Assembly (NCBI RefSeq): GCF_900182915.1
Contig: NZ_FXUG01000008.1
Location: 62,001 to 126,000, forward strand
Direction of reading: 5' to 3'
DNA from: Neorhodopirellula lusitana
GTDB lineage: Bacteria; Planctomycetota; Planctomycetia; Pirellulales; Pirellulaceae
DNA: 64,000 nt
Notes under the pieces: model-generated
Told to the model about the DNA's origin: nothing
Databases searched by the model: none
What the model saw: only the letters and a program-made list of their open reading frames with translations
Part shown: one piece after another, positions 1 through 9,092 of the stretch
How positions within the stretch are numbered: the stretch's first letter is position 1
Layout of the letters: every line of letters starts with the position of its first letter
Made by a program: the position numbers and the translations under genes

Positions 1-1308
1 TTCCAGCATCGGGATACGATTGGCATCCGCAAAACTTTGCAGTCGACCAATCGTTGTCGCACCAATGCCTCGCGTCGGCGTGTTGATCACACGTTGCAAC
101 GCCACGTCGTGGGCGGGGTTGTTGATCAGGTGCAAGTACGAGAGCAGGTCTTTGACTTCTTTCCGTTGATAGAACTCTTGCCCGTTAACGATTTGATACG
201 GCAAACCGCGGTTTCGCAGTGCATGTTCCAGCGAACGAGTCAGCGCATTCATGCGACAGAAAATCGCGAAGTCACGTGGTTCAGCGTTTCCGGCGATCAT
301 CTGCGCGGCAATCTCGTCCGCGATCTCGTCCGCCTCTTGATAGCCGTCTTCGTACTGACGCAGGATCACGTTTTCGCCGTCGGGGTTTTCCGTGAACAGC
401 TCCTTCGCCTTCCGACGCCGGTTGTGACGAATCAACTGATCGGCCACGGCCAGAATATTCGGCGTGCTTCGGTAGTTCTGTTCCAGCCGAACCGTCTTGA
501 CGTTCGGGTAATCCTTTTCGAAGTCCAGGATGTTGTTCAGGTCAGCTCCGCGCCAACCGTAGATCGATTGGTCGGGGTCGCCGGTGACGGCCAGGTTCGG
601 GTGGTCGACGGACATCGCGCGAACGATCGCGTACTGCGCCAGGTTCGTGTCCTGGTACTCGTCCACCATGATGTACTTCAGCTTCGCATCCAGCTCGGCA
701 CGCACCTCGGGGTTTTCACGCAACAAGCGAGCGAAGTGATACAGCAGGTCGTCGAAATCGACGGCGTTGGCTAGCAGGAGTTGCTGTTGGTAGACCGGGT
801 ACACCCGAGCGGCCACGGTGTCGCCCGCCCGACCGGATTGTTGCTGCATGATCTCGGGCGTGATCAGCCGATTCTTGGCCTTTGAGATCGCGGAGGAGAT
901 CTGTTCGGGGGAGGTGTGGGAGGTGGCGATTCCGGCCGCCGCGATGGCCCGCTTCATTGCCGATTTGGAATCCGACATGTCGTAGATCGAGTAATTCTCG
1001 TTCAGTCCGACCATGGAGGCGTAACGCCGCAACTGTTGAGCACAAAACCGGTGGAAGGTGCCCATCCAAACCGGCTGGCCTGGGGCGAGCAGGTTGACCC
1101 GCATCCGCATCTCATCCGCGGCTTTGTTGGTGAACGTCAACGCCGCGATTTGGTAGGGACGCACGCCTTGGTGCAACATATGAGCGATGCGGTGAGTCAC
1201 CACCCGAGTTTTTCCCGAGCCTGGGCCCGCGATGATTAGCAACGGTCCATCGATATGTGTGACCGCATCCGCCTGGGCATCGGTCAAATTCTTCGTAATT
1301 GATTCCAT
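1..1308 (-). CDS. uvrD: UvrD/PcrA-type superfamily 1 DNA helicase, N-terminal part (gene runs off the window)
   Basis: ATP-dependent 3'-5' DNA helicase of the UvrD/PcrA/Rep family, used in nucleotide excision repair, mismatch repair and clearing of replication blocks. The reading frame starts with ATG at 1308 and stays open to base 1, so only the first 436 codons are present. Seen directly: the Walker A motif GPGSGKT near residue 24, followed by LTFTNKAADEM (motif Ia); the motif II DEYQDT box around base 670; and motif III, TGDPDQSIYGWRGA, around bases 550-590. These are diagnostic for UvrD-like helicases and the whole stretch is colinear with the family. The 2B and C-terminal domains lie beyond the window, so PcrA, UvrD and Rep cannot be separated. 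It stands alone on the minus strand, with a 345-bp gap upstream. Confidence 0.93.
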   Translation of the reverse strand, partial: MESITKNLTDAQADAVTHIDGPLLIIAGPGSGKTRVVTHRIAHMLHQGVRPYQIAALTFTNKAADEMRMRVNLLAPGQPVWMGTFHRFCAQQLRRYASMVGLNENYSIYDMSDSKSAMKRAIAAAGIATSHTSPEQISSAISKAKNRLITPEIMQQQSGRAGDTVAARVYPVYQQQLLLANAVDFDDLLYHFARLLRENPEVRAELDAKLKYIMVDEYQDTNLAQYAIVRAMSVDHPNLAVTGDPDQSIYGWRGADLNNILDFEKDYPNVKTVRLEQNYRSTPNILAVADQLIRHNRRRKAKELFTENPDGENVILRQYEDGYQEADEIADEIAAQMIAGNAEPRDFAIFCRMNALTRSLEHALRNRGLPYQIVNGQEFYQRKEVKDLLSYLHLINNPAHDVALQRVINTPTRGIGATTIGRLQSFADANRIPMLE

Positions 1309-1653
1309 GCTGCAAAGGATACCCCACCCCATATCCGATCAGCAACTCTGGGCTGGGGAGATCGATGCCGGATCCCTAGCGGAACAGGCGGTGGGCAGCT
1401 TTTTAGAAAACGGTCCGCGGAAGCAAGACAGTTCCAGTCGGTAATCGCTGCCGCGAAACTGGACGGCTCGCGGATTGTTTGTCCATTGAGCCGCGAAAGG
1501 CGGGCTGCGGGTGCGATCACCACAAACCAGCGACTCCCGTCTGGCTGGTCAGACGCCGATTGGTCAACCGACGCGTTCAACCGACGCGTTCAACCGACTC
1601 GATCAACGGGCCGCTCACCCCGTCCCGGTTACCGCAATTTTCGGCAAGTGGTC
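1309..1653. other. Intergenic gap without a gene, with a small tandem repeat
   Basis: Lies between the start of the helicase gene and the stop of the glycosidase gene, both on minus. No open frame with coding character was seen. It must hold the helicase promoter, but no clear -35/-10 pair could be picked out. A 13-bp tandem repeat lies near the glycosidase end and is listed separately. Confidence 0.6.
1565..1603. repeat. 13-bp tandem repeat, three copies, 3' of the glycosidase gene
   Basis: The unit CAACCGACGCGTT occurs at 1565-1577 and 1578-1590 exactly, and at 1591-1603 in a diverged form, with a further CAAC start at 1604. It begins about 50 bp beyond the glycosidase stop codon. It resembles the other short tandem repeats found 3' of genes in this window, but its unit is unrelated in sequence. 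Confidence 0.8.
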
Positions 1654-3843
1654 TTACAACGACTCTTTGGTGAGCTGGGGTTCGCTGAAGACGGTTTCGG
1701 CGCCTTGGACGCCGAAGCCGATGTAGTTGACGCTGGTAATGGATTCCGTGAACGCGGTTTCCATTTTGACGCCGTTGATCTTCAGCTTGGCGGTTCGTGT
1801 GTCCAAATTGACCTCAAGCCGGCATCGAAGTTCACCGTCACAAGACAGAGGCCGTTTGGGGCCTTCCCACACTTCGGCGTTCTCGAACATCGTGATTTCG
1901 TCGGCACCAATCCAGGCCCCGGCGACCAATGCCGAGTTGGCATCTTCGTCGCTGCTGAGGACGAGGAAACCGTTCTGCTTGCCTGACCTGCGTCCTGCTT
2001 GCATCGTCCAGTTCACCTCCAATGAACCGTTGTTGATGCTGGTGGGAAGACGTTTCAAAACCACGGCAGGGCTGGTGCCGGCAGCCTTGACTCGGAGCCC
2101 GTTGGGGTCGGCGACGGTTGATGCTAATCCCCGGTACTGATCATCGGCCTGCACCACTTTGGGGTGTGACTCGACCGGCGTCACGACAGGAGTGAACTCG
2201 TCGCCCGCGACAGGTAGCGACTCACCCGCCAACTGGATCACCATTCCAGGGGCTGAGGTGTCGCCTTTGTCGCCAGCGGAAACGCCAATTCGATCGATCA
2301 GTTCGCCGGCGATCAGAACCGTGTTCCCTTGAATGGTCACTTGATCGATGATGTCAGTTGACTCCGATGCCAACAGGTCTTGTGCCCACACGTGAGTCAC
2401 GCCTTCGAGTGAGCCGCCAAAATCCAGTTGCAGTTGGCGGTAATGCCCGACGACGCCGATCGGCTTGCTGGCATCTTTGATTTGAACAGAGACCTTGGCT
2501 CGGGGATGAAACCATCGGTCGTCGATCGAAACTCGGCCCTCGGTCGCAATGCCTGTCGCCCCGTTGGGGTAAGTCGTCGCGCAAACAAAAGGTGCCACAC
2601 CGTCCGGTTCGACGCCGTCCGAATCCACCTTCGGCAGTGGCATGTTTCGGGCCATGATCGCAGGGGCGCTTTGGCTGACCACTTTGCCGTACGTTTGTGA
2701 CGCCCAAGTATCCAGCGGACTGAAACGGCAGCGGTCCACCAATTCGGTTTCCGAAGAAAGATAGACGCCTTCGCCGGCAGGGAACGGTGCCGCGATTCGG
2801 CTCCAACGCCCGAACCGGTCCGCTTCGTTGATTCGTTTCTGCATCCGGCGCGGGCCCGACAATTGATGGTGCAGGTCTTCCCCGTTAAGCAAGCGTTCGC
2901 CGATGTTGGGGTGGCGTTTGCTGGCGACAGCAACACCCAGTCCAATGGCAATGTTGCAGTCATCTTGGATGTTCAGGACGCCTCGGTAAATCGGCTGTTG
3001 TTGTGTTTGTTTCAAGATGTCATGCGTGCGTCGCAGCGTCGTCGACGACATCAACAGAGGCGACGCATCGTAGGTGCGAAAAACGTCAGTGTGTTGAAGC
3101 ACTCGTAGCATGTTTTGTTGTTGGGTGCCGCCTACTTCATACACTGAAGGATAGGAAGGCAACTCTTGATTCCATTTTGGATTGATGTTGCCGCCTGCGC
3201 CTGTGACGTATTCCAAGACCAACTCAGGATAGATTTCTTCTTTTGCTTGGAACGAATTGAACTGCGTTATGTCCCCGCCATCGATTTTCCAGTAGGTGAT
3301 GCCAGCAAACTTCGACCATTGAACAAATGCTCGTGCTTGTTCTGGCGTGACATTCCCACGCGTCCAGATGCCGAGTGAATTCCAGCCCAGCTTTTTGATG
3401 TCCGCGTTGAACCGAAGTAACCGTTCTTGAGGTTCCAAATTGGCGTAGCGTGGGAAGTCCCGTGGGTCGGTGACCAGGTTGAAGAAGTTCGGTCCACCAG
3501 CGATACGTTCGGAGTCGACTTTTGTTTGCCAGCCATGGTCGATCAGGAAGATAAAGTCATTGCGGCTGTTGGGTAGGTAGGTCGTCGCCCATCCGTCGAT
3601 GGGATTGAACAACGAGTGTTCATTCAGTTCGTCGCGAGCATTGGCATTGGTGACCGACTTGAGGTCGGTGAGGTTGGTCCCGCGGCCGATCCAGTAATTT
3701 TGGGCGTACCAAGTGCACCAATAATTGACGGTGTGTTCTCGCGCGGGCGGAACCAGGTCTGGACCTTGAGCCATCGTGAGTGACGAGATCTGAATAGCAA
3801 AGGCTAACGTCAGTGCGATTCGGGCAGGGAAACGAGTCATCAT
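1654..3843 (-). CDS. Secreted clan GH-D-like glycoside hydrolase with C-terminal concanavalin-like domain
   Basis: Probable exported glycosidase of 729 residues. The start is set at the ATG at 3843 (alternatives 3840 and 3897) because it places a signal peptide at the N-terminus: MMTRFPAR, a hydrophobic stretch, then a cut near TMAQ. Residues about 30-340 read as a TIM barrel with DHGWQ, LGWNSLGIW and YWKIDGGD. The K-x-D in the last motif resembles the nucleophile segment of GH27/GH36 alpha-galactosidases (clan GH-D). The middle part (VSIDDRWFHPRAKVSVQI) looks like a beta-sandwich, and the last 120 residues look like a LamG/concanavalin-like domain (LEVNLDTRTAKLKINGVK). The substrate is unknown; alpha-galactosides or sulfated algal sugars are guesses. 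No sulfatase or transporter lies nearby to narrow it. The family assignment is by motif only. Confidence 0.68.
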   Translation of the reverse strand: MMTRFPARIALTLAFAIQISSLTMAQGPDLVPPAREHTVNYWCTWYAQNYWIGRGTNLTDLKSVTNANARDELNEHSLFNPIDGWATTYLPNSRNDFIFLIDHGWQTKVDSERIAGGPNFFNLVTDPRDFPRYANLEPQERLLRFNADIKKLGWNSLGIWTRGNVTPEQARAFVQWSKFAGITYWKIDGGDITQFNSFQAKEEIYPELVLEYVTGAGGNINPKWNQELPSYPSVYEVGGTQQQNMLRVLQHTDVFRTYDASPLLMSSTTLRRTHDILKQTQQQPIYRGVLNIQDDCNIAIGLGVAVASKRHPNIGERLLNGEDLHHQLSGPRRMQKRINEADRFGRWSRIAAPFPAGEGVYLSSETELVDRCRFSPLDTWASQTYGKVVSQSAPAIMARNMPLPKVDSDGVEPDGVAPFVCATTYPNGATGIATEGRVSIDDRWFHPRAKVSVQIKDASKPIGVVGHYRQLQLDFGGSLEGVTHVWAQDLLASESTDIIDQVTIQGNTVLIAGELIDRIGVSAGDKGDTSAPGMVIQLAGESLPVAGDEFTPVVTPVESHPKVVQADDQYRGLASTVADPNGLRVKAAGTSPAVVLKRLPTSINNGSLEVNWTMQAGRRSGKQNGFLVLSSDEDANSALVAGAWIGADEITMFENAEVWEGPKRPLSCDGELRCRLEVNLDTRTAKLKINGVKMETAFTESITSVNYIGFGVQGAETVFSEPQLTKESL

Positions 3844-4188
3844 TGATCGGCTTAACGGAGTGTTAGTGTCAGAAGTGAGCAGCGGCAAGCAGAACATCTC
3901 AGTTTAGTGGAATGTCTCAACGCAACGAGGGCGTTTTCCGAGGCTGTCGAGTTTTCCTCTCAGCTGATCGCTTGAGATGGACCGTTTGGTTGTTGACATT
4001 AAGACGCTAGCCGCGGGTTATCAATTGATAACTGCGGCTAGCGTTCGGCGAACCGGACAATCGGGGCAATGATTTTCCGGCGTCGTCTATTGTGATCAAT
4101 CGATCTTGTTATCGGGCGTGACGTTCTTGATGCGACCTGTTTCGTTGGGCACTTCGAAGGAAGGGCGAGCGTCGTGGAGTAGTCCGGA
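3844..4188. other. Intergenic gap carrying a large palindrome
   Basis: Separates the small lipoprotein gene from the glycosidase gene, both on minus. No gene is seen. The main content is the palindrome at 4004-4044, placed so that it could end transcription from the DUF1559-lipoprotein pair before the glycosidase promoter. Confidence 0.6.
4004..4044. repeat. 41-bp imperfect palindrome, member of a dispersed repeat family
   Basis: Arms CGCTAGCCGC (4005-4014) and GCGGCTAGCG (4034-4043) are perfect complements. The centre contains the perfect 14-bp palindrome TTATCAATTGATAA. The only irregularity is GGG opposite CT next to the centre. RNA from either strand would form a hairpin of about 18 pairs. 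There is no U-run on either side, so it is not a classic intrinsic terminator. The left arm plus its inner flank recurs at 41444-41461 with one base missing, which shows it is a dispersed element and not a local accident. Confidence 0.85.
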
Positions 4189-4368
4189 TTACTCGTCTGC
4201 ATCTCGCAGTTCCGCGTCTTTCGCTTCGATGTCAGCTTGCAGTTGTTCGTACTCCTGGATCGTCATGGAGCCTTGCTCGGTAACCAATCCGCTGCCGTCA
4301 CCGCCACAGCCTACCAGGCCGACAGCACAGAACAGCAAAATCGTGTAACAGGAAAAGCGTCGTTTCAT
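4189..4368 (-). CDS. Small lipoprotein paired with a DUF1559 protein
   Basis: A 59-residue protein beginning MKRRFSCYTILLFCAV, with a lipobox LVGC that predicts lipidation at Cys21. After that come a Gly/Asp linker and a short acidic, helix-prone tail (EQLQADIEAKDAELRD). The ATG at 4368 is chosen because it puts the signal sequence at the N-terminus; the frame runs open further upstream without coding character. It lies 118 bp downstream of the DUF1559 gene on the same strand, an arrangement common in planctomycetes, where a small lipoprotein or exported protein follows a DUF1559 protein. Function unknown. The coiled-coil-like tail suggests a protein contact at the membrane, perhaps with its neighbour (inference). 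Confidence 0.75.
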   Translation of the reverse strand: MKRRFSCYTILLFCAVGLVGCGGDGSGLVTEQGSMTIQEYEQLQADIEAKDAELRDADE

Positions 4369-4486
4369 CTTTGTCGTCTCTTGATATGGATTGCGTGGGG
4401 AAACGCTGGCACCTCTTGTGAGATGCCAGCCTATGAGTTTTGCATCGCAGCAATGTTTGATTGCGCGAGCGGTCTCGTGTTGAGCC

Positions 4487-5776
4487 TTACAGTTCTTCTT
4501 GGATCGTTTCTTTTGATCCTCGCGAACCCAGTGCTCCCCAAAGACCGTATGGGCTTTGCGATCCTGGTACGTTCGACGGTAGCGGTGTCGCTGAACCGAG
4601 CACTCCAACGGGGGCTTTGGATTGGTCACCGGCTTCAATCGAATCGGTGATGAACTTGATGGCTCCGTCGCCCATCAACACGTGGCAGCCGCCCTGGTGT
4701 CGGCTGCTGGGTGGTAACACGCCTGAGCGTTGATACCAGTTGTTCACACCCAGTTCGTTACCGAATGCCAAGCATGCGGGCGAGTTGGGTGGCGACATTG
4801 TCAGGCAAGTTGTGAACAAGGCTTCGCCTGAACCCCAGCGATACCCGCGACCACGGGTTGCGTCGGCGGTGGTGGCACCACTGCCCCAAAACAAGGGGCG
4901 GTTTGCGTCGATGTCAGCGTGTCCCGAGCAAAGGCTTGGTGCCCCCAAGGGAGTCACTGCGACACCGACTGGGTCTTCACCCCGGACAATCATGCCATCG
5001 TTGTAAAGCACGTTTGTGCGAGTATCTCGGTCGCCAAGATCGGAGGCAATTTCACCGGCCATGATCGTGTTGGCGAGACCATCCAAAATGTCGCGAAACT
5101 TAGTCGTCGTGCGAGGCACAAACACGCCACGCTGGCTGGCACGTGTGTACTGGGATAGGGTGCTGGTGATGTTCAGGTTGTTGTCCGTCGGGCCCGCACC
5201 GCCACGCAGTGGGCTGTCGCCAAGGCAAGCGGCGTAGTTCGTGCGACCATAGCCTGGAAGTCCAACGCCTGGGTCACTGGGGCAGCGCAGGGTTGGGATC
5301 TGTGTCAGCCAGGGCGGGTATTGGGAGTGTTGCGGTGTGGGGCCAAAAGCGTTCCATGCGTTCGATGCCATGGAACCTCGTGCAGCCGGATCGTTGATGA
5401 TGCCATCAACACGACCGACAAGTGGATTGGAGACTTGCTCCCACAGTGCTTGGCCTTCGAAAAACGGCAACAACCCGATGTAGATGCTAAGCTGTTGTTG
5501 GTTGTAGTCGTTCGAGGTGCCAATGCCTGACTGGCCTGGGGTGCCGGTCCCCGTTTTGTGGCGTGGTAGTTGATTGTAAGCGGAGTGGTAGTTGTGAATC
5601 GCCAGTCCGATTTGCTTGAAGTTGTTGCTGCAACTCATCCGCCGAGCGGCTTCACGAGCCGCCTGAACCGCGGGCAGCAGCAGGCCAACTAGGACCCCAA
5701 TGATCGCGATCACAACTAATAGTTCCACCAGTGTGAAACCTCGCCGATGATTTGGATCGGCATTCGAAAAAGACAT
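4487..5776 (-). CDS. DUF1559 protein with prepilin-type N-terminal cleavage/methylation motif
   Basis: A 429-residue member of the very large planctomycete DUF1559 family. After [13 protein letters not shown] comes the type IV pilin signature [16 protein letters not shown], with the predicted prepilin peptidase cut after Gly13 and Glu at +5, then the family motif [17 protein letters not shown]. The C-terminus has the usual [17 protein letters not shown] block. The ATG at 5776 is preferred over the frame start at 5872 because GGAG lies seven bases upstream and the leader is then short. Members are thought to be pseudopilin-like surface proteins; their role is not established. The downstream lipoprotein gene is probably in the same transcript. 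The pseudopilin operon at 12-17 kb could share the same processing peptidase, but this is inference. Confidence 0.92.
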   Translation of the reverse strand: MSFSNADPNHRRGFTLVELLVVIAIIGVLVGLLLPAVQAAREAARRMSCSNNFKQIGLAIHNYHSAYNQLPRHKTGTGTPGQSGIGTSNDYNQQQLSIYIGLLPFFEGQALWEQVSNPLVGRVDGIINDPAARGSMASNAWNAFGPTPQHSQYPPWLTQIPTLRCPSDPGVGLPGYGRTNYAACLGDSPLRGGAGPTDNNLNITSTLSQYTRASQRGVFVPRTTTKFRDILDGLANTIMAGEIASDLGDRDTRTNVLYNDGMIVRGEDPVGVAVTPLGAPSLCSGHADIDANRPLFWGSGATTADATRGRGYRWGSGEALFTTCLTMSPPNSPACLAFGNELGVNNWYQRSGVLPPSSRHQGGCHVLMGDGAIKFITDSIEAGDQSKAPVGVLGSATPLPSNVPGSQSPYGLWGALGSRGSKETIQEEL

Positions 5777-6253
5777 GTTTTGACTCCAGTAGGAATGGAT
5801 GAAAGTCGATTGCCGGATCAAAAGACCCGTCCGCGAATCGATGAAATGCAATCTCTCTACTGAACTAAACAAATCTCAGCGGGCTCTTTAAACACATTCG
5901 AACGTTTTTATGTTGGATTGTGTTTGGTTAGATGGCCCAGGCATCCATTGGCCGGGTGACATGCCACGATTGAGGCTCCCAAACGGAGCCGTATTGGCGA
6001 TGCCAAACGAGGCCGTTTTCGAGCATTTTTGGGGAATACGGTAGGCTGTCGCGGAAGTCGTCAAAACTTTCGAGCTCTACGCCTGGTCACGAAACTCTTG
6101 ACGAGTTCGACTCCGACAAAAATCAGAATGCTCAAGCGTCTCTGTTACCGCGGTGGCACGCTGATTTGGAATGTGTGCGGAATTGGAGCTTGAGCTGAGT
6201 TCCCGTTTTAGATCGCCCGTTTCCATTTCTTCCAAGCGACCTGGGCAGCGTTT
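5777..6253. other. Intergenic gap, 477 bp, no gene seen
   Basis: Separates the kinase stop from the DUF1559 start, both on minus. No convincing ORF. It presumably carries the DUF1559 promoter close to 5776-5900. Two related stretches (CCAAACGGAGCCGT near 5978 and CCAAACGAGGCCGT near 6003) form a weak direct repeat of unknown meaning. Confidence 0.5.
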
Positions 6254-8362
6254 CTAGTCGACAAATCGAATCGAGATCGACTTGGGGACCATGGCGATTT
6301 GGGACTGTGGGAATTGGCCCTTGGAAATCACGATGCGGCGAAGATGCTTGTTTTCTACCAACGGGGACAAGTCATTGACCTTGGTGTTGCTGATGTCGAT
6401 CTCGTGGGCTGTCAGCCCTCGGATTTCTTGCAAGTCTTGAAAGTCAGTTCCGCGAATGTCGATCTTCTTGGGGCTCAACGAATACAGCAGATTGACCTTC
6501 ACCCCGGGCGGCCAATCTCGGACCAGCGTTCGGCTGAGGGTGGTGAGTCCTTGGCCTCGCAAGCGAACGGATCGGTTGGTCGAGTTGAAGGTCAGTTCGG
6601 GCGACGTCCAGTTGGGGTTGTTGATGCTGACCCATTCTTGAACGATTCTCGAGCGGTCCGCTTCCGGCCGAGGGTGTTCCGCATCGAAAACGATCAGCTT
6701 TTCAGCCAAGGGGGCACGCGAGAATTTCGACTTGCACAGGTCTTTGACCAAAGCGATTAAGTCATCGGTTTGAAGGAAGTCGTTTCCTGTTTGGCGTTTG
6801 CGGTAGATAGGTGCAAGCTTGACGAGGTCGTCATCGACCACCTTGTTGGACTCAATCAGTTCAAGGGCGGTTGCGAAGTCTTGGACAAGGAAACACATCC
6901 AGAGCTTCTGCATCCACACTTCGGAATCCCGTGGTGGATTGTTGGCCAGAACATCGTCGAGTTGCTTCATTGCCAATTCGACGGACAGGGCGAGTTGTCG
7001 ATTGTCGTGAAGGTACATCAGCGGCAGGCTGGTAACGTCGTCCACGCTGGAAACCGCTGAAACGACTTGCCGTACGAGGCGTTCTTCGGACCTCTGTTTC
7101 TCGGAAAGATACCGTGCGAGCGCCTCTTCTGCGTTTTCCTGAGCTAGTTCCGCTTCGGTTTGAGCGTCTTCGGCGGCGTATCTGGCGATTTGCATGCGAG
7201 CACGATCTTGTTCGGCCTCAAGTCTGGCTTGGACGGCATCGTCACGAGCCGCTAAGGCAGCACCTTGGCTACGGCGCAGTCCAATTGCAAAGATCCCCAA
7301 TGACAACGTCACGATTAAGATTGCACCGAAGACAACCGCACAAATGTCACGATGACGCCGATAGAAAAGCACCGACTCGCGAACGAAGCTGGATTGTTCA
7401 ACCGACGTGCTGTAGCCCTCAAGATACCGTTTGATGTCTTCCCGTAGCGAACTGACACTGGCGTATCGATCTGCCGGATCGTCAGCGGTTGCTTTGGAAA
7501 TGATTGCAATGAGCACCGCGTCGTCTTGCATTGCGTCGCGGTGTTCCTTGGAATACGACTGCAACGTGACTAACTCGAATAGTACACAGCCAATGGCATA
7601 GATATCCATTTGTGCTGTCTTAGCCGTCTTGCGATCTTTTTGCTCAGGGGCCATGTAGAGTGGCGTCCCTTTGACTGCGTCCAGCAGCGAACCGTAAAGA
7701 TCGGGATCCAGCAACGCTTCGGAATCATGCTGTTCTTCGTAATGGGGCATGACGACACCCATTCCCCAGTCGCAAACCTGGGTCTCGCCGAATTCGCCAA
7801 CCTGGATGTTTTCCGGCTTAATATCCAGATGCAAAACACGCCGCGAATGGGCATAAGCGATCGCTTCACAAACCCTAAGGCAAATTGCCAGTCGTTCTCT
7901 TAAGGTGAGTTGTTCAGTTTCGTCACGGAGCTGACGCAGGACTTCGCGGAGCGTTCGCCCGCGTTTGAATTCCATCGTGAAAAACGGACGCCCTTCCTTA
8001 TCCACATCCATGTCGAATAAATCGATGATGCAAGGATGCTCTAACCGCGCCGTCAGGTGTGCTTCTCTTAGGAACGCATCGAAGTGATCAAAGGAGTGTT
8101 GGGCGAGTGGTTTTGCCAGGGCAACGTGCCGGGAAGCTCTCGCATCGAACACGCGATAGACTTCCTTCATTCCGCCACGGCCGATCAGTTCCGGGGTTTG
8201 ATATCGGTCGTTGATGGAGCTGATTGCTGTGTACAGCGGGCACTGATCATCGAGCTTCGAAGCGTCCAGCGGGACTTTGGTGGTCACATCGACTTCGTCG
8301 TACAAATCGTTGACCATCGGACCCAGCCGACGAAGGGCGTTCGCAATCGTTTCCTTCTTCAC
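6254..8362 (-). CDS. Membrane Ser/Thr protein kinase coupled to an ECF sigma factor
   Basis: A 702-residue Hanks-type kinase. The GTG start at 8362 overlaps the sigma factor stop as GTGA, with GAGAAC just upstream; an ATG at 8401 is the alternative. Kinase domain about residues 55-325: glycine loop GRGGMKEV (61-68), HLDIKPEN catalytic loop (178-185; Leu in place of Arg, so non-RD), DWG instead of DFG (198-200) and APE (238-240). The ATP-contacting lysine sits in VALAKPL, one residue later than the usual VAxK. A single membrane segment (about 340-362) is followed by an Ala/Glu/Arg-rich coiled coil and a long periplasmic part that ends in repeats resembling leucine-rich repeats (KKIDIRGTDFQDL, EIDISNTKVNDLSPL). 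Probably senses an envelope signal and acts with the sigma factor. Catalytic residues appear intact. Confidence 0.9.
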   Translation of the reverse strand: MKKETIANALRRLGPMVNDLYDEVDVTTKVPLDASKLDDQCPLYTAISSINDRYQTPELIGRGGMKEVYRVFDARASRHVALAKPLAQHSFDHFDAFLREAHLTARLEHPCIIDLFDMDVDKEGRPFFTMEFKRGRTLREVLRQLRDETEQLTLRERLAICLRVCEAIAYAHSRRVLHLDIKPENIQVGEFGETQVCDWGMGVVMPHYEEQHDSEALLDPDLYGSLLDAVKGTPLYMAPEQKDRKTAKTAQMDIYAIGCVLFELVTLQSYSKEHRDAMQDDAVLIAIISKATADDPADRYASVSSLREDIKRYLEGYSTSVEQSSFVRESVLFYRRHRDICAVVFGAILIVTLSLGIFAIGLRRSQGAALAARDDAVQARLEAEQDRARMQIARYAAEDAQTEAELAQENAEEALARYLSEKQRSEERLVRQVVSAVSSVDDVTSLPLMYLHDNRQLALSVELAMKQLDDVLANNPPRDSEVWMQKLWMCFLVQDFATALELIESNKVVDDDLVKLAPIYRKRQTGNDFLQTDDLIALVKDLCKSKFSRAPLAEKLIVFDAEHPRPEADRSRIVQEWVSINNPNWTSPELTFNSTNRSVRLRGQGLTTLSRTLVRDWPPGVKVNLLYSLSPKKIDIRGTDFQDLQEIRGLTAHEIDISNTKVNDLSPLVENKHLRRIVISKGQFPQSQIAMVPKSISIRFVD

Positions 8363-8976
8363 GATTCGTTCTCGGGGAACTCGAGTTCTTGACGCACGCA
8401 TTTTACCTCATGAGTCAGTCGCTTTTTAACTCGGTTTTTCAGCACGTAAACACTTTGCATGCTGATGCCGAGGGCTTCACTGATTTGTTCAGTCGATTCG
8501 CCCTCGGAGCTTCTTAAGAAGACCTCCAGTGCATTGCCTGAAAATATTTGGCCGAGCCGCTCTAGGGCGAGTCCAATGACGTGTTGTTGCCACTCTTGTT
8601 CGATCAACAGTTCGAGTTCAGACGGCTTTTCCAGCAGCGATTCCGCCTGCTCTGAAGCAATCTCGTTTAGGTTGTCTGCCCGTTTCTGCTTTCGGTAATC
8701 ATTGATCGCGACATTGCGGATTAAACGTGATAACCAGGTCCGAAACCTGGCATGTTCAGATTCACGGCGATAGTTGGAAAGCTCTTTCCAAAGTCGAGCC
8801 AACACTTGCTGGCAAATGTCATCAACGTCTTTGGGGGCAACGCCAATTTTGCCTAAGAACTGACGAATGAAGGGCTCGTAGTAACGCAATAGCTCATCCC
8901 AATCAGGATGGTTCGGTCCCGATTGGACTCGCTCGAGCAACGAAGCTCGCGTCGGCAGACTTTGCGATTGATTCAT
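8359..8976 (-). CDS. RNA polymerase sigma factor, ECF (sigma-70) family
   Basis: A 205-residue ECF-type sigma factor. Region 2 is visible as FIRQFLGKIG...DVDDICQQVLARLWKEL and FRTWLSRLIRNVAINDYRKQKR. Region 4 is LGISMQSVYVLKNRVKKRL, preceded by an acidic linker. It binds core RNA polymerase and directs it to a specific promoter set. Its stop overlaps the kinase start by four bases, so the two are almost certainly cotranscribed and translationally coupled. No typical anti-sigma gene (zinc-binding RsiW type) is beside it, so the kinase is the likely regulator, as in planctomycete sigma factor-kinase pairs (inference from arrangement). An inverted repeat lies 58 bp upstream of the start and could be a control site. 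Confidence 0.93.
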   Translation of the reverse strand: MNQSQSLPTRASLLERVQSGPNHPDWDELLRYYEPFIRQFLGKIGVAPKDVDDICQQVLARLWKELSNYRRESEHARFRTWLSRLIRNVAINDYRKQKRADNLNEIASEQAESLLEKPSELELLIEQEWQQHVIGLALERLGQIFSGNALEVFLRSSEGESTEQISEALGISMQSVYVLKNRVKKRLTHEVKCVRQELEFPENES

Positions 8977-9033
8977 TTACTCGAATGTTTCCAATAGCAA
9001 GTGGGGTGAGGCGACGCATGGTTTTAAGTGCAC

Positions 9034-9051
9034 TGGAAATTTTGATTTCCA
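9034..9051. promoter_or_regulatory. Inverted repeat upstream of the sigma factor gene
   Basis: Perfect arms TGGAAAT and ATTTCCA are separated by TTTG. The element lies 58 bp before the sigma factor start and about 40 bp after the hydrolase stop. It could be an operator for the sigma factor-kinase operon or a weak transcript end for the hydrolase; there is no U-run. Role is inference. Confidence 0.4.
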
Positions 9052-9092
9052 TGAAATAGCGAGGAAACCCCAGCCAGGGTCTCAATGTACCG

